From positions 107,670 through 171,669 of the forward strand of contig JAQFWX010000078.1 in the NCBI GenBank assembly GCA_027605045.1: a DNA stretch of 64,000 bases. Direction: 5' to 3'. Shown here one piece after another: positions 1 through 11,705 of this stretch. The notes beneath the pieces were generated by a model. That model made no database searches. It was not told the DNA's origin and was given only the letters and a program-made list of their open reading frames with translations. Every line of letters starts with the position of its first letter. The stretch's first letter is position 1. A program made the position numbers and the translations under genes. This DNA is from Phallus indusiatus. Lineage: Eukaryota > Basidiomycota > Agaricomycetes > Phallales > Phallaceae.

Positions 1-727
1 TCAACGATCGACCTTTTTTGCCTTACGTTGATGCTTTAGTCAAGGAGGTATTCCGATGGTTCCCAGTTGCACCGAGTGGTTAGTTACTCGTGCATAAACG
101 GATTACACTTACCCTCAAACCTTTCCCATAGGTTTAGCGCATTATACGACCGAGGATGACACGTACAGAGGCTACCTGATTCCAGCGCAAAGTATGGTGT
201 TGCCAAATGTCTGGTAAGCTTCGTAGCTCGTTTTTTCTCGAATTTAGAATAAGACGTTTATATTAGGAAGATTTTACATGATCCAGTTGAATACCCTGAT
301 CCGATGTCTTTCAAACCTGAGCGGTTCCTTCCGGACGAGAACGGGAAAGTACCTCGAGATCCAACCGTTAGTGGAGCATTTGGCTTCGGACGAAGGTATT
401 TAGCTTTTCAACCTATTGAGTTTACTTAGTAAACTCACAACCATAGAATTTGCCCTGGTCGACATCTAGCTGAATCTTCCGTATGGATAATAATTGCCTC
501 AGTATTATCATTATTCAACGTTCGCCCCGCCACCGATTCTGATGGTAAAGACATTGACGTGCACTACGCAATTGAGCCTCTGCCAGGCTTTTTTTGGTGA
601 GACGTTTGTCTCCTATGAGCACATCATAGTTAACAAATTTATCAGTCACCCTCAACAATTTCCTTGTGTTATTACGCCCCGATCTCCGGAGGTAGTAACT
701 CTAGTGAACCAAGTTCAGCTTGATTAA
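1..727 (+). CDS. Cytochrome P450, C-terminal part (5' end lies outside the window)
   Basis: Haem-thiolate monooxygenase, 3' portion only. Exons read about 2-78, 132-213, 267-395, 447-596 and 646-727, joined by short GT-AG introns. The first exon carries the K-helix ExxR motif (EVFR). The third gives the PERF-type motif (KPERFLP) followed by FGFGRR, and the fourth gives ICPGRHLA, so the haem-binding loop with its Cys ligand spans an intron. The last exon ends with the conserved tail HPQQFPCVITPRS and a TAA stop. The style resembles microsomal P450s of the large basidiomycete CYP64/OrdA-like group, but the substrate cannot be told. The neighbouring esterase is on the opposite strand, so there is no evidence for a shared pathway. 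Confidence 0.93.
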
Positions 728-1301
728 CTGTTTGCTGCACATGTACATATGATTGAGCTTACAATGGGCGTTGCTACCTCATCACGACTATACGACTACT
801 TGACGAGAATATGCCAAGACAAATACCGTAACTACTAGTCGCACTTCACATACAGATTCTTATTAAAATGTAACAATAGTCGTTTTTTAAAAATTGCACC
901 GAAATTTCCATCTATATTGAGGATGAATCAACAATATCAAATTGAGAAAAGTAACTTTATGTGAGCTGATTGGCTGAAATCTCTTATGTGAGATTTTTGT
1001 ACGCATTGCGCACATAATTATCTTCCACATGACCAGGGGTTTGGGCTAGCCATTTTTGCGCTCTTCTTTTGTTCTATTCGGCATATATGTAATGATAGTG
1101 ACGCATATGTACTTTAAAATGGAACACGAGGGATAATATCACGTTACTCTTTTCATCTTTTTCAGACGCGCATATCAGACAAGTGGCTAAATTACATTAC
1201 AGTTTCGTTCATATGGTCCTCACTTTTCAAATTCATTGAGAACCTCAAGTGAGTTATGGAATTCCGTCTTCTCCAAATTAAACGCTAGAGTTTTTCTTAC
1301 A
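728..1301. other. Intergenic, convergent 3' ends of P450 and carboxylesterase
   Basis: AT-rich sequence between the two convergent genes. I see no open frame, repeat or RNA gene that can be supported. Confidence 0.5.
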
Positions 1302-3655
1302 TTAGCAAATGAACTTCTGATGATTGGCGGATTTAGGCTTACTATCTGGAATAACAGTAATATTGTCTTGCATTAACTGCAGAACCGGAAGATCTTGAAG
1401 GTTGTATTGGGGCCAGAACGCTATTGCACAAACGAAATTTAACGATCGCAATCTTTCGCTGAGATAATTTAGCAACTTACATCCAGGATCAAGATCGGTC
1501 ACAAATGTTATGTATGCGTCGGTGAATATGGTTGACAAGTTGGCAACGGGAGCTCGAGGAGCATCACCGAAGATCAGTTCCAATTCAGAACCATGGAATA
1601 CTGTGAAAAAAACGTTTTCAAACCGACAGGGAGACAATATTACCTTTTAATGCACTCACCCCCAAGGGTTCGGTTATTCCCAGGAATGAACTGCGTGAAA
1701 AAGTATGCAAATAACTTTGAGGTTGGAGCTGCCTTATTGAAGAAAAGTCTCCTCGGGGCGAGGTACATAATATCGGTATACCATGCTTCTGCACGATCGA
1801 AGAGTGAATCTCCGGTATTAAAAGCACCACCCAGAGAAGGATCATTTGCCGGATATAATGTATTAAATTCGTCGAGAACGTCTGTAGTTAAAGTGTTGTT
1901 GTCCAAAATGAGCTCTCCGATGAATTGGTCGAAACGCGCGGCTTCTTGGGCTGGAGCCATCTTGGGAAGTCCAAGGACCGATAGGCTGAAACCAGCCCCT
2001 TCATTCAACTACATGAACAGCAACAGGCTTTTGAGTGAGTCGGAATAATTTCGAGAAGTAGGCGTACATTCGTTCCCCAGATAAGTGGAAGACGGAGGAA
2101 GTTGTCGCTAGCAATTTTTTGTGATGGACGTTCGGTGACTAAGTTGCCTAGCCCGCCAGGAGTGGGCTGCCAGAGCTGTTGGTTCAAGATAGAGTTGAGA
2201 AGTGTGTTACTAGCGTTCAAAAGGATCTAAAAACACATCAAATCACCGAATGAAGACAAAAAACGTTTATACGAACGTCGAATGGCACAGTTTTAAGACA
2301 GGGCACGGATTGAGCACTTAAAGGACAACCAACTGCTTCCACTAGATTTGAGAAAGGTTTTCCAGGCGCGTCATATTGGGCTGCGAACGGTGCAGACTTG
2401 CTATATACAACGGTAAGGTGACATTCGAGAGATTCGTGGTACACTTACAAGGGACCGGTAGATGAATCAATTATTCCTGCACGGAAAAGTGAGGTTTCCG
2501 GAGGGAAAAGAAAGGCAGCTTCCACGGAGCCGCCACCTGCAGACTAAGAGCATATTTGTAAAAGAAAAGTTAGTTGGTGGATGGCGTAGCTTTACCTGAC
2601 CCCAGATAGTGACCTATTTTTGGGGGGTTAGTCAAGTGTGTATTGCAGGTGTGTTCTTTCCGTATACCTTCTCCGGATCACCACCAAACTTTGAGATCTC
2701 ATTTTGAACGAAAATTAATGCCTGCCTTTGGTCTTGCAAACCGAGGTTCAAATTTTGTGTTTGGACATGGGAACTCGCTAGCTGTTTAAGGACGGATGAA
2801 CGTTTTAGCAAATAAAGGTTGCTCGGACACACTTACGAATCCAAAGGTGTTTAGTCGGTAGTTCCTGCGTGTTTTATAAAGCACAGTGTAACACGTTTCA
2901 CGTTGAATTCACATACACAGTCACGAATATAAGCGGTTTCCCAATGGTTACGCTACGGTTGATAAGAACTTCACTCCGGTTAGACGTACTTTCCGAGCCA
3001 TAGCAAGCTGTATGACCTACATTTAGGATTCCACTGAGGATCTGACGCGGCTCTGACATAATTTCGGTAAAGGGAACGAGAGGATTACTAAATAGAACTT
3101 ATTACCCTGTCATATAGCCCCCGGGCTAGGAAGCAATGTTCAGTACGTTACGTTGTGCAATAATTTGAATAATACATACGAATAGCCATACAAGAACGGG
3201 TAGATTAGCGTCGGCTGGAGTACCTTCTTGTCGGAAGATCTACATGGGTGTGAAGATTCAAGTAGACATGATTTCGAGAAGATAACGCACGTTTAGGGTA
3301 AGGCAATTTTCGCTAACATTGACACCTATAGTGTTGGCTGAAACCTGGAAAAATTAAGCTTTGCGGACACAATGATCAAAACTGCACGGACGGGTTGAGG
3401 ACAAGCGTCACCAAAGTGTGTAGCGGGTGTAATACCAGGCAAAGGGCGTAAAGGGACGGGTGCCTCAAATCGCAGGTTTCCAACAGGCGGCTCGACGTAC
3501 GGTATACCTAGCCATTCTTCCAGATTCGAAGTAGCGTTAGATAAACCACGGAAGGTTCCAAGGCTTGTTTCGACGTCCAGCGCGGAACTAGACGCCGACA
3601 CCCCGCACTTCGCCAACAAGGCAAGCAAGAGGTATTTCCAAAAAGATTGAGTCAT
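1302..3655 (-). CDS. Secreted type-B carboxylesterase/lipase
   Basis: Alpha/beta-hydrolase of the carboxylesterase type-B family, hydrolysing carboxylic esters, probably outside the cell. It starts at ATG 3655 with a hydrophobic signal peptide (FWKYLLLALLAKCGVSAS). The N-terminal family block GIPYVEPPVGNLRF follows, then SENCLTLNV and PGGYMTG (oxyanion-hole region), then LQDQRQALIFVQNEISKFGGDPEKV. The nucleophile elbow is GQSAGG, split exactly by an intron between Q and S. The catalytic His lies in VFHGSELELIFGD. At least eight exons run down to a TAG/TAA-type stop near 1302. A TATA-like box at 3719-3726 fits this start. Exon borders in 2,830-3,330 are approximate. The family is clear but the substrate is unknown. 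Confidence 0.9.
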
Positions 3656-4484
3656 TGTCAGCTGTGAACAGAATCCTGGTAATAGCAGAACCTGGGTTGC
3701 GTGGTGAGTATTCAAAATTTATATAAGGCGGAACTTGAAGTTTTGAATGGATTTGAACGAATATCGGTATATTCTTGTGGGAATTCGCTAGGGAAGATAT
3801 TTACCAACGTTCTGGGTTTGTCTCAAGAGATGTGAAAGACTCTTCTCAGGTTGCTTTATTTGTCGATGGATTCCGCACGGAACGCCTCTCTTAGCGTCGA
3901 TTTCATCACGTTATAGCAGAGATAAGTGATCGTCAGATGATCGCTCGAGAGCCTGAGAGCTCAGAGAACCTCAGAAGTCACCAGATTATCTTCTCTTCTG
4001 AAGGACAGAGATACCGACAAGGTCCTGAATAAAATGTGATACAATAGTCAGGACTAAATATTCAGTTTAATAGCGAATATGTTGATAAGATGGTGCCTGG
4101 GTTCATTGAAGGTCCAGAGCTGTTTCCGGTCGCAGGCCAAGAGAAACTGGAGCCAAGAAGAGTCTTGTTATAAATTATGCGGCGCAGCTCGTGAAAGTGT
4201 GCAATGTCCTTCGTATCCGAGTACCCATAATGATAATACACAAGGCGAGAATTACATAACAAACGTAGTTTCCGCAGCGATTTCATTCGAGGGAGGAAGT
4301 TCGCAAATATAAGCTACCACGTTGTCTAACCTTCAAAATACTATGATTCGGAATATTCGTAGGGAATTTTTAGACGGTAGATGCGGGTTTGTATGTGAAA
4401 AGAATTAGAGGGTATGCCGAAGTCATGCCGGGTCGTATGCTGACTCAGCACGAAGCAAAACTTTAGACGCTCGTTCTCCTTCAA
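3656..4484. other. Divergent intergenic region between carboxylesterase and KRE33
   Basis: Shared upstream region of two divergent genes. Short overlapping open frames near 4,060-4,310 on both strands lack a recognisable family, and I do not call them. Nothing else stands out. Confidence 0.4.
3719..3726 (-). promoter_or_regulatory. TATA-like box of the carboxylesterase gene
   Basis: Read on the minus strand the sequence is CTTATATAAAT, about 65 bases upstream of the chosen ATG at 3655. The spacing suits a short leader. This is inference from motif and position only. Confidence 0.4.
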
Positions 4485-7400
4485 ATGCGCAAGCAGTTGG
4501 ATTCCCGGATACCCATTCTCATTAACAATGGGGTTAAGAAAAATCATCGTTCGTTTATCGTGCTCGTAGGAGATAAAGGCAAAGACCAAGTGAGTCAAGA
4601 TTTTTGATTTTCTCTCCCAAGCAGCCGGGTATTTACTGTGACTTTCAAGGTCGTAAATCTTCATTATCTGCTCTCCCAAGCTCGGGTTTCAGCACGCCCT
4701 TCTGTACTATGGTGCTATAAAAAAGATCTTGGATTCACTACACATCGCAAAAAACGAGAAGCCAAGATTAAGCGAGATGTAAAGCGAGGTATTCGAGAAG
4801 CTAATGACCAAAATCCATTCGAGATTTTCGTTACGGTTACCGACATACGATATACGTTCGTCTCAGTCCTTTTGTTTGCCTTAGTTTTAGATCTGACACT
4901 GTCCTAGGTATTACAAAGAGTCGCATAAAATTTTGGGTAACACATTCGGCATGTGCGTCTTGCAAGACTTCGAGGCGATAACTCCAAATTTGTTGGCGCG
5001 TACTATTGAAACTGTTGAAGGTGGTGGTTTGGTTATTATTCTCCTCAAAACGATGTCGTCTCTACGTCAGTTATACACAATGACTATGGTCCGTTTGCGA
5101 CTCGTCCGGAAAGTTTTAACTCTCACGCTGACTTCACTTTATGCAGGACGTCCACGCTCGTTACAGAACTTCCAGTCAAACAGACGTTGTCGCACGGTTT
5201 AACGAGCGGTTTATCTTATCCCTAAGTTCCTGCGACGACTGTTTGGTTCTCGATGACGAATTGAATGTCTTACCTATCTCCCGAGGAAAAGACATCACAT
5301 CCATCGATGACGAGACAGCACAAAAAGGAAAAGGAAAGGCTGAGCTGGAACTAAAAGAGTTGAAAGATAGTCTAGCAGATACAAAGCCCGTTGGTGAATT
5401 GGTTGCGCTCGCTAAGACCGTTGACCAAGTAAGCCCGGTTATTTCCTTTCCTCCAAACCTTCCTTCTTATGCGAGTGTCTGGCACAGGCGCAAGCAGTCT
5501 TAACCTTTGTAGATGCAATAGTGGAAAAAACACTTTCTTCTACGGTCACGTTGACCGCTGCTCGTGGGCGTGGAAAGTCAGCGGCGCTAGGACTGGCTAT
5601 AGCGGCGGCACTCGCGCATGGCTATTCCAATATTTTCGTTACCAGTCCGAGCCCTGAGAACCTTAAAACCGTTTTTGAGTTTGTATTCAAAGGGATGGAC
5701 GCACTTGGATACGAAGAACACCTTGAATATGATATTGCGCAAAGTACAAATCCAGAGTTCAATAAGGCGATTGTGAGGGTCAACGTGTTCCGTGGGCATC
5801 GTCAGACTATTCAGGTATGTGTGTATTCCCTCTTTTTTTTTGGATTTGAGTAACATTGCTGTATCCAGTACATTCAACCCCAAGACGCGCATGTACTAGG
5901 TCAAGCCGAACTCGTCGTCATTGACGAAGCAGCTGCCATCCCTCTACCCCTTGTACGCAACCTCCTTGGACCCTACCTGGTTTTTATGGCTTCAACAATC
6001 AATGGTTACGAAGGCACAGGGCGATCTCTTTCAATCAAACTTATCCAGCAACTGCGCGAAAGCTCTCGTCCCTCAGCGCAAACCGACATCTCCCACAGTA
6101 ACAATAACAACGCTGACGCAGCCGAAAACGCTGCGTCAACATCATCCAACAAAAAAACATCTTCTCTCCAAAAAGCACCCCCAAAAGCGCGTTCACTGCG
6201 CGAAATCAAACTTGAAACGCCAATCCGATACAGCGCGGGCGATAAAGTCGAGAAATGGCTCAACACTCTCCTGTGCCTCGACGCGACGGTTTCAAAGTCG
6301 TTCTCAATCCAGGGTTGTCCACACCCATCAAAATGCGAGCTTTATTATGTGTCTCGAGATACCCTTTTCAGCTTCCATCCCGCTTCCGAAACGTTCTTGC
6401 AGCGGATGATGGCCCTTTATGTTGCTAGTCATTACAAGAATCAGCCGAATGATTTGCAGCTCATGTCAGATGCACCAGCCCATCATCTCTTCGTGCTTCT
6501 TCCTCCGATAAACGAGAACGAGAACGTTCTTCCTGAACCGTTGGTTGTCTTGCAAGTTGCGCTTGAAGGCAATATAAGTAAACAGTCCATACTGGATGGG
6601 TTGAGTCGAGGAACAAGGTCGGGTGGGGATTTGATACCTTGGATTGTTTCAGAGCAGGTAAGGCAAAAAAGCTGCATCATTCTTGTGTAAAATTCTGAAA
6701 TGTGAAATCAAGTACCAAGAAAACACGTTCGCGTCACTTTCAGGAGCTAGAGTGGTTCGGATCGCGACGCACCCTGACTATACGAATGTGAGACTCTTTT
6801 CGTCGTCAAGCTTGTTTCGCTGACGTTTGGTATAGATGGGTTACGGTGCAAGAGCGCTAGAAGCCCTGAACGCGTTTTATAACGGGGACTACTTCAACCT
6901 CGACGAAACGACGGGTCCGGTAGACCAGGAAGAAGAAATCTCGCGATCATTCGCCCGCGCGTCCAAAATTAACGATGTAAGCTTAAATGCTGAATGTCCT
7001 CAACACTCATGACTAAACTAATCTCCTTTTCTCCCTACAGGATGCAACACTTCTCACAGACGAGTTAGCAGTGCGGTCGGCGTCATCCATGCCACCACTT
7101 TTACAACGGCTTACAGAACGAAAACCCGAGACACTGGACTACTTGGGTGTATCATACGGGCTAACGTCGTCTTTATTACGGTTTTGGAAACGCGCAGGAT
7201 ACGTTCCGTTGTACCTTCGTCAAACCACAAATGAAATCACGGGAGAGCACACTTGTGTTATGGTTCGTGGTGTCGGTGAAGCACGGGGGCGTAACGTCGA
7301 GTGGCTGGGAGAGTTTGCTAAAGGTATTTTGTTTTGTTTTTGGTTCTTCTTTTCCGTGGCGTAGTCTTGTTGATGATGTTGATAGACTTTAGAAGGCGGT

Positions 7401-8401
7401 TTTTGACGCTTTTGTCGTACAAGTTCAGAGAGTTTGGAAGTGTTATGGCTTTGAGCTTCATTGAGTCTATCAACAATGGTGTTGAAGACGATACCTCATC
7501 AAAAAGTGCGTACATTCAGGTTAAGTATTTAATATCATTCATTGATGATGATGTTTAGGTATAACATCGGATGAATTGTCCTTGTTACTTAGCCCGTTCG
7601 ACTTGAAACGGCTAGAATCGTATGCGAACAGCATGTTAGATTATCATGTCGTGCTGGATATCTTGCCAACCGTTGCTTCGCTGTACTTTGGAAGAAGGCT
7701 AGGGTCAGATATTAAACTCAGCGCTGTTCAAAGTTCTATCCTGCTTGCTCTGGGACTTCAACGGAAGACAGTTGAAGAAGTCGAAGTAGGTTCACGGTGT
7801 TCGGAGGCTTCTGTATCAACGCGTTTGACTGTCTTGCATAGGCTGAACTGCAATTACCTGTCTCTCAAACTCTTGCACTGTTTGTCAAGTCCCTGAGAAA
7901 GATCAACTCGCGACTCGAGGAGCTGCGAAAAGCGGCCGTGGCTGCTGAACTTGCACCACTTCCGGACCCGGAAATGGAAACAGGAGAAGAGAAGGCTGAA
8001 GGAGTGGTGGCAGCGACAAATTGGAAGCCTCTACAAGAGGACCTCGATGCGGAATTGGCTGAAGCTGGTAACGAGGAACAACAAAGATTACGAGAGCGAC
8101 AAAGAGAGATGATCGATTCGTTGGATCTAAGCAAGTATGTGTACCGTTGACTTTATCTCTCTCTCTTTCGTCGTTTGTTCAATGACATAGATACGCCATA
8201 GACGATTCGCATGCCAATTGGGAAGACGCTAAACGGCAAATTGCACGGAATTCGGGCGTCAAGGGGAAGATGGACGTTGTTAGCGTGAAGAGCAACGGCA
8301 ACACGCAACACTCTGCCAAGCGGAAAGTTGTCGATGATGAGACGGGGTCGCGGCCTGGAAAAGAAAAGAAAGGTCATAAGGATAAAAAAGTCAAAAGATG
8401 A
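4485..8401 (+). CDS. KRE33: RNA cytidine acetyltransferase (Kre33/NAT10)
   Basis: Nucleolar ATP-dependent enzyme that makes N4-acetylcytidine in 18S rRNA and, with an adaptor, in tRNAs; needed for small-subunit biogenesis. The first exon is short (4485-4589, MRKQLDSRIPILINNGVKK...) and is spliced to VVNLHYLLSQARVSARPSVL at 4650. Next come the DUF1726-like region (ILGNTFGMCVLQDFEA, TIETVEGGG), a helicase domain with Walker A GRGKSAA and the VIDEAAAIPLP Walker B, and a variable Ser/Asn linker near 6,070-6,200. The GNAT domain contains SGARVVRIATHPDY followed by MGYGARALE. The C-terminal tRNA-binding region ends in a Lys-rich tail. About a dozen exons. Identification is very secure; individual splice sites were set by conserved reading frame. 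Confidence 0.96.
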
Positions 8402-8477
8402 TTTGCAATGGTCGATTTATGACTCTTAGATTAGTACTGGGATGATCTTTGCCGATGTTTAATGTCTCTGAGAGGGA

Positions 8478-8483
8478 AATAAA
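8478..8483 (+). promoter_or_regulatory. Candidate polyadenylation signal of KRE33
   Basis: An AATAAA hexamer lies 77 bases past the KRE33 stop. The same hexamer is preserved in the duplicated fragment at 13289-13294. Confidence 0.4.
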
Positions 8484-8590
8484 GCAGATATTATAACGAG
8501 AACATCTAATAATGAATTACAGACATAGGCCGCGAGTTATACGGTACATTAGCTGTGAATAATAAATGGGCCTAAAGAAAATAGACGTAC

Positions 8591-8617
8591 ACTTCAGTTG
8601 TGGGAAACAACTGAAGT
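8591..8617. repeat. Perfect 11-bp inverted repeat (hairpin)
   Basis: The arms ACTTCAGTTGT (8591-8601) and ACAACTGAAGT (8607-8617) are perfectly complementary around a 5-base loop GGGAA. It sits about 190 bases downstream of the KRE33 stop. Its function is not known. Confidence 0.6.
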
Positions 8618-8841
8618 ACTACTCAATCATCGAATACAAAGTATATAAGAACGTGGAAAAATATAAATGAAAAATAGTGTGGGTGCGTGTGTTGACGCGC
8701 GAGACTGTAAATTCCAACATGAGGTTGGTCCCTTGTATAGTCGGTTACCTAACTAGAGGCGCCGGTGGTCGCCGAAACCCTTGCATGCGGGTCATATATT
8801 GTTCGTAGCTCGGCATTAAACACGACAGTAATACGATTTCC

Positions 8842-9171
8842 ATGACTAATATTTATTTACAAAGTCATTCAACGAATTTCTTTTTGAAGGAGAACCATCC
8901 TTATCCGGTCACCGGTGTTATAGGACTGTCTAAGAAATTTCTCCTTTCACAGGCGTGTTCACTCCTCGTTGTGAGAACGTCTGGAGCGGAGGCAAAGCTT
9001 CAGGCGTTGAGAGACCAAATAAGGAAGGAATATGAAGGTGGACAGAAAGAGATCTATACACAAAGAAGAGTAAATACAATATTTGGGGTTTTTATAGTAA
9101 CTGGTTTTCGTATTAATAATCTAAGTGAAAACTTCAACAAGATCGAGCAAGAAATCCTCGGACGTGTATGA
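8842..9171 (+). CDS. Unidentified ORF, 109 aa, doubtful
   Basis: An ATG-initiated frame containing a charged helical stretch (SGAEAKLQALRDQIRKEY). It overlaps the tail of the opposite-strand membrane-protein gene by a few tens of bases. No family is recognised. A possible splice donor (GTAAAT) follows TQRR near 9070, so this could be one exon of a longer gene. It may equally be chance. The 8402-8841 stretch before it holds only the hairpin. Confidence 0.2.
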   Translation: MTNIYLQSHSTNFFLKENHPYPVTGVIGLSKKFLLSQACSLLVVRTSGAEAKLQALRDQIRKEYEGGQKEIYTQRRVNTIFGVFIVTGFRINNLSENFNKIEQEILGRV

Positions 9172-9582
9172 TAAACTCTGCGGCTCTCACAGGTTCATGG
9201 AAGCCTACGGGCTTGCTGAATGCAAGGGAACAGTTTCCGTCACCATCAGTTGAGCACAGGGCGAAGTAAAAATACATACGATTTTTAATAAGCGTGATTT
9301 TCGGAATTGGATCGAGAAGTTTGATATTGACGGTGACTTCAATTTTGACAGGCTCTGGGAGCCATCCGAACTTCTTGGTGACATATGGTATGAAAATTTG
9401 TTGAATTACGCAGAGGAGAAAAGTGGCGATGATGCAGGCGGCCGAGATGGAGACGACGTGGGTGGCGGGTAGCCTGAACTTGATAACGTTGTCTGTAAAG
9501 GTCTAAAAAAACGGCAGGATGAAGAATTATTGGGAGGGATTGTGGAACATGACTGTGTACACACCGTATTGAACGACGACAT
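9134..9582 (-). CDS. Small single-pass membrane protein, unclassified
   Basis: A short first exon MSSFNT (ATG at 9582) is followed by an intron (GTGTGT...TTTTAG) and then TFTDNVIKFRLP. The second exon has one clear transmembrane helix (VSISAACIIATFLLCVIQQI) followed by a soluble tail containing EPVKIEVTVNIKLLDPIPK. It ends at a TGA at 9134-9136 and the product is about 120 residues. No family is recognised. The tail motif GNCSLAF faintly recalls GSCYLTF in the neighbouring gene at 11148-12597, which may hint at a local family. The end could change if another intron removes the stop. Confidence 0.45.
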
Positions 9583-9869
9583 TTTTTTTTTTTTTTTGGG
9601 GGGGGTTGGGGAGTGAGCGACGACCAGAGTACCCACTAAGAAATATATATAAAAAAATTATGGCAGAAAACGTAAGGGACATGATGCCGATGTCTAATTA
9701 AAAAACTTTACCAGTTAAACACGTCGATTAACTTCTTGATCGGCGGGAATAAGCATAAACATACTGATGAGGCATCGATGAAGAATTAGGGGGCGTGTGT
9801 TTGATCGTACCTGCATTACAACCCATTTTGCACGACGTATTGCCTTCTCATAGGGAGTAAATGTTGGTT

Positions 9870-10715
9870 TCAGTAGGTTTCAGTGCTGAAAGAAGAGACT
9901 TACATAACTCCTAAGAAGAAATGAGCATGCGTTTCCATCGAAAATGTTTCAATAAGCGGTTATGTATATGAGACCTCGTGTCCGTTGCCACTAACCTTAA
10001 TCAAGCTATAACATCAGACTGGGTCTAATTCAATCTTCGATTTGTAGGAAAACCGATATTCCGACACCCAGATACAGGCCAGTCTAGCACAACTTATCTT
10101 TTTGAGCAAAACTATATAAATGAACATGATTATACTTGCTGCAATGAGCCATCGATGTCTTTTGTTGGCATTTGACTACGATACTTTTTCGATCACCCGG
10201 CAGCTGTATTTATTTACTCGTCGTTATCAAATGCAGCAGTATTACTTCTTCTGGACTTACGTCAACGTAAAATGACAAATGACAAGAACCGTTCTTGCTT
10301 ATGTGTTCTGAATCAATATAGCTACATTGCTGAGTGTTAATATTCTTTGGCAAGGCTGCAAAGAAACATCAAACAGAAGGTTCGCTTCTTCTTCGATGAA
10401 TTTCCAGTAAATCCCCCTGTTTGGTATGCTTGACAGGAACTCCACTGTCAATGTTAGACTTGACGACTCGAGGATATTAAATGTGATTGTAGACTCGTTG
10501 ATTCCTGGGCGTGAAGGTCTGGTCCATCGGGTGATGAGGCCGTAAGTTTGATGAAGACATCAACATCATGCTGCAGCCTTTCGCGATTCGTGAGGGTTTC
10601 AGAATGAACAGCATGACTTCCGACGGGCGTCGACTGGGCGCACTTATGTACAGACCCCGGATTTACTGCACATCGAAAAAAATTTACATAACAAGAAGAA
10701 TCGATTAGAGGCTAA
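9870..10715 (-). pseudogene. Decayed tandem copy of the last exon and 3' flank of the 11148-12597 gene
   Basis: This block matches 10855-11705 along its length. Shared landmarks include the non-coding part (TCAGTGCTGAAA, AGCATGCGTT, CATCGAAAATGTTTCA), the frame GLYIS...RRP..EV and the frame NGSC.L.FYVDVS. Compared with the downstream-gene copy it has a net 5-base insertion after the codons for KG (around 10,560), which breaks the frame and leads to stops. There is no upstream part of the gene here, so it is a truncated, frameshifted copy rather than a second gene. Bases 9583-9869 hold nothing else I recognise. Confidence 0.65.
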
Positions 10716-10854
10716 AGAATTCGATAATAGAGTTAGACCTAGTAAAAAATATTATTAGAGAATTTTATGGTACCAACTACACCTTGTATGCGAATAAATC
10801 GAACAGTTTTGCCGGAATAAGTAGCGAATTGGGCTGGGTGAAACGAAGCATATG

Positions 10855-11705
10855 TCAGTGTCAGTGCTGAAACAAGAGACGTAACTCCTAAGATGAAATC
10901 AGCATGCGTTTTCATCGAAAATGTTTCAGTGAGTTGCTACGTATACGACTCAAGACTTCGTGTACGTACGGTTGCGAACCTTATGTTGTGTACGTCAGAT
11001 CTAGACTGGGTTCAGTCTTCGATTCTAATTGACCGAGAATTAAATTTATTAATCAGATATGGGCTCTAACTTTAACCATCTATATAAGTCTTGCAAAAAA
11101 GTTTGTTACCGTAGGCTAGCATATTGACCCCTTGGCCCTAATATTGATTATCTGACTTCAATCTTTGCTTTTGTAACACTTGACCCTCGTAGCCTCTCGA
11201 TCACGCGGCAACTATAGGCATTGATCGTTATCAGACGCAGCAGTAGTATCACTTCTTTTGTACTTACATCAACGTAAAAAGTCAAATAACAAGAACCATT
11301 CTCATTTATGTGTTTATAGCTAGAGCACTGAATCAGTATATTATTCCTTGTAAGGGCTGCAAAAACAACAAACAGAAGGTTCGCTTCTTCTTCGCTAAAT
11401 ATCCAGGAAGTATCCGTACTTGGTATGCTTCCCTCAACCGGAAATTCCGCGGTCGATGATAAGCTGGACGTTTCGAAGGTGAATGTAATTTCAGATTTAT
11501 TGAATTCATGCTTATCGGATGGTGAGACTGTAAGTTTGATGGAGACATCGATATTTTTCCCTTTTGGGATTTGAGACGGCTTCAGTACGCATAGCGTGAC
11601 TTCCGGGCGTCGACCATGATGTGTACTTATGTACAGACCCCAGATTCGACCTGCACAATAAAAAATTATCTACATAACAGGAGAAGTCAGTTAGTTTCTA
11701 AGACA
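10855..11705. repeat. Second unit of the ~850-bp tandem duplication
   Basis: Diverged direct repeat of 9870-10715. This unit contains the intact last exon of the unclassified gene plus its 3' flank. Borders are approximate because the copies have many substitutions and small indels. Confidence 0.65.

Noticed and set aside
494..727. Separate 77-codon ORF at the end of the P450
   Set aside because: It is mostly in a different frame from the P450; only its last part is the true final exon after an intron at 597-645.
4341..4679. 112-codon minus-strand ORF
   Set aside because: It is antisense to the first exon of KRE33, whose MRKQLDSRIP start and splice to VVNLHYLL are highly conserved.
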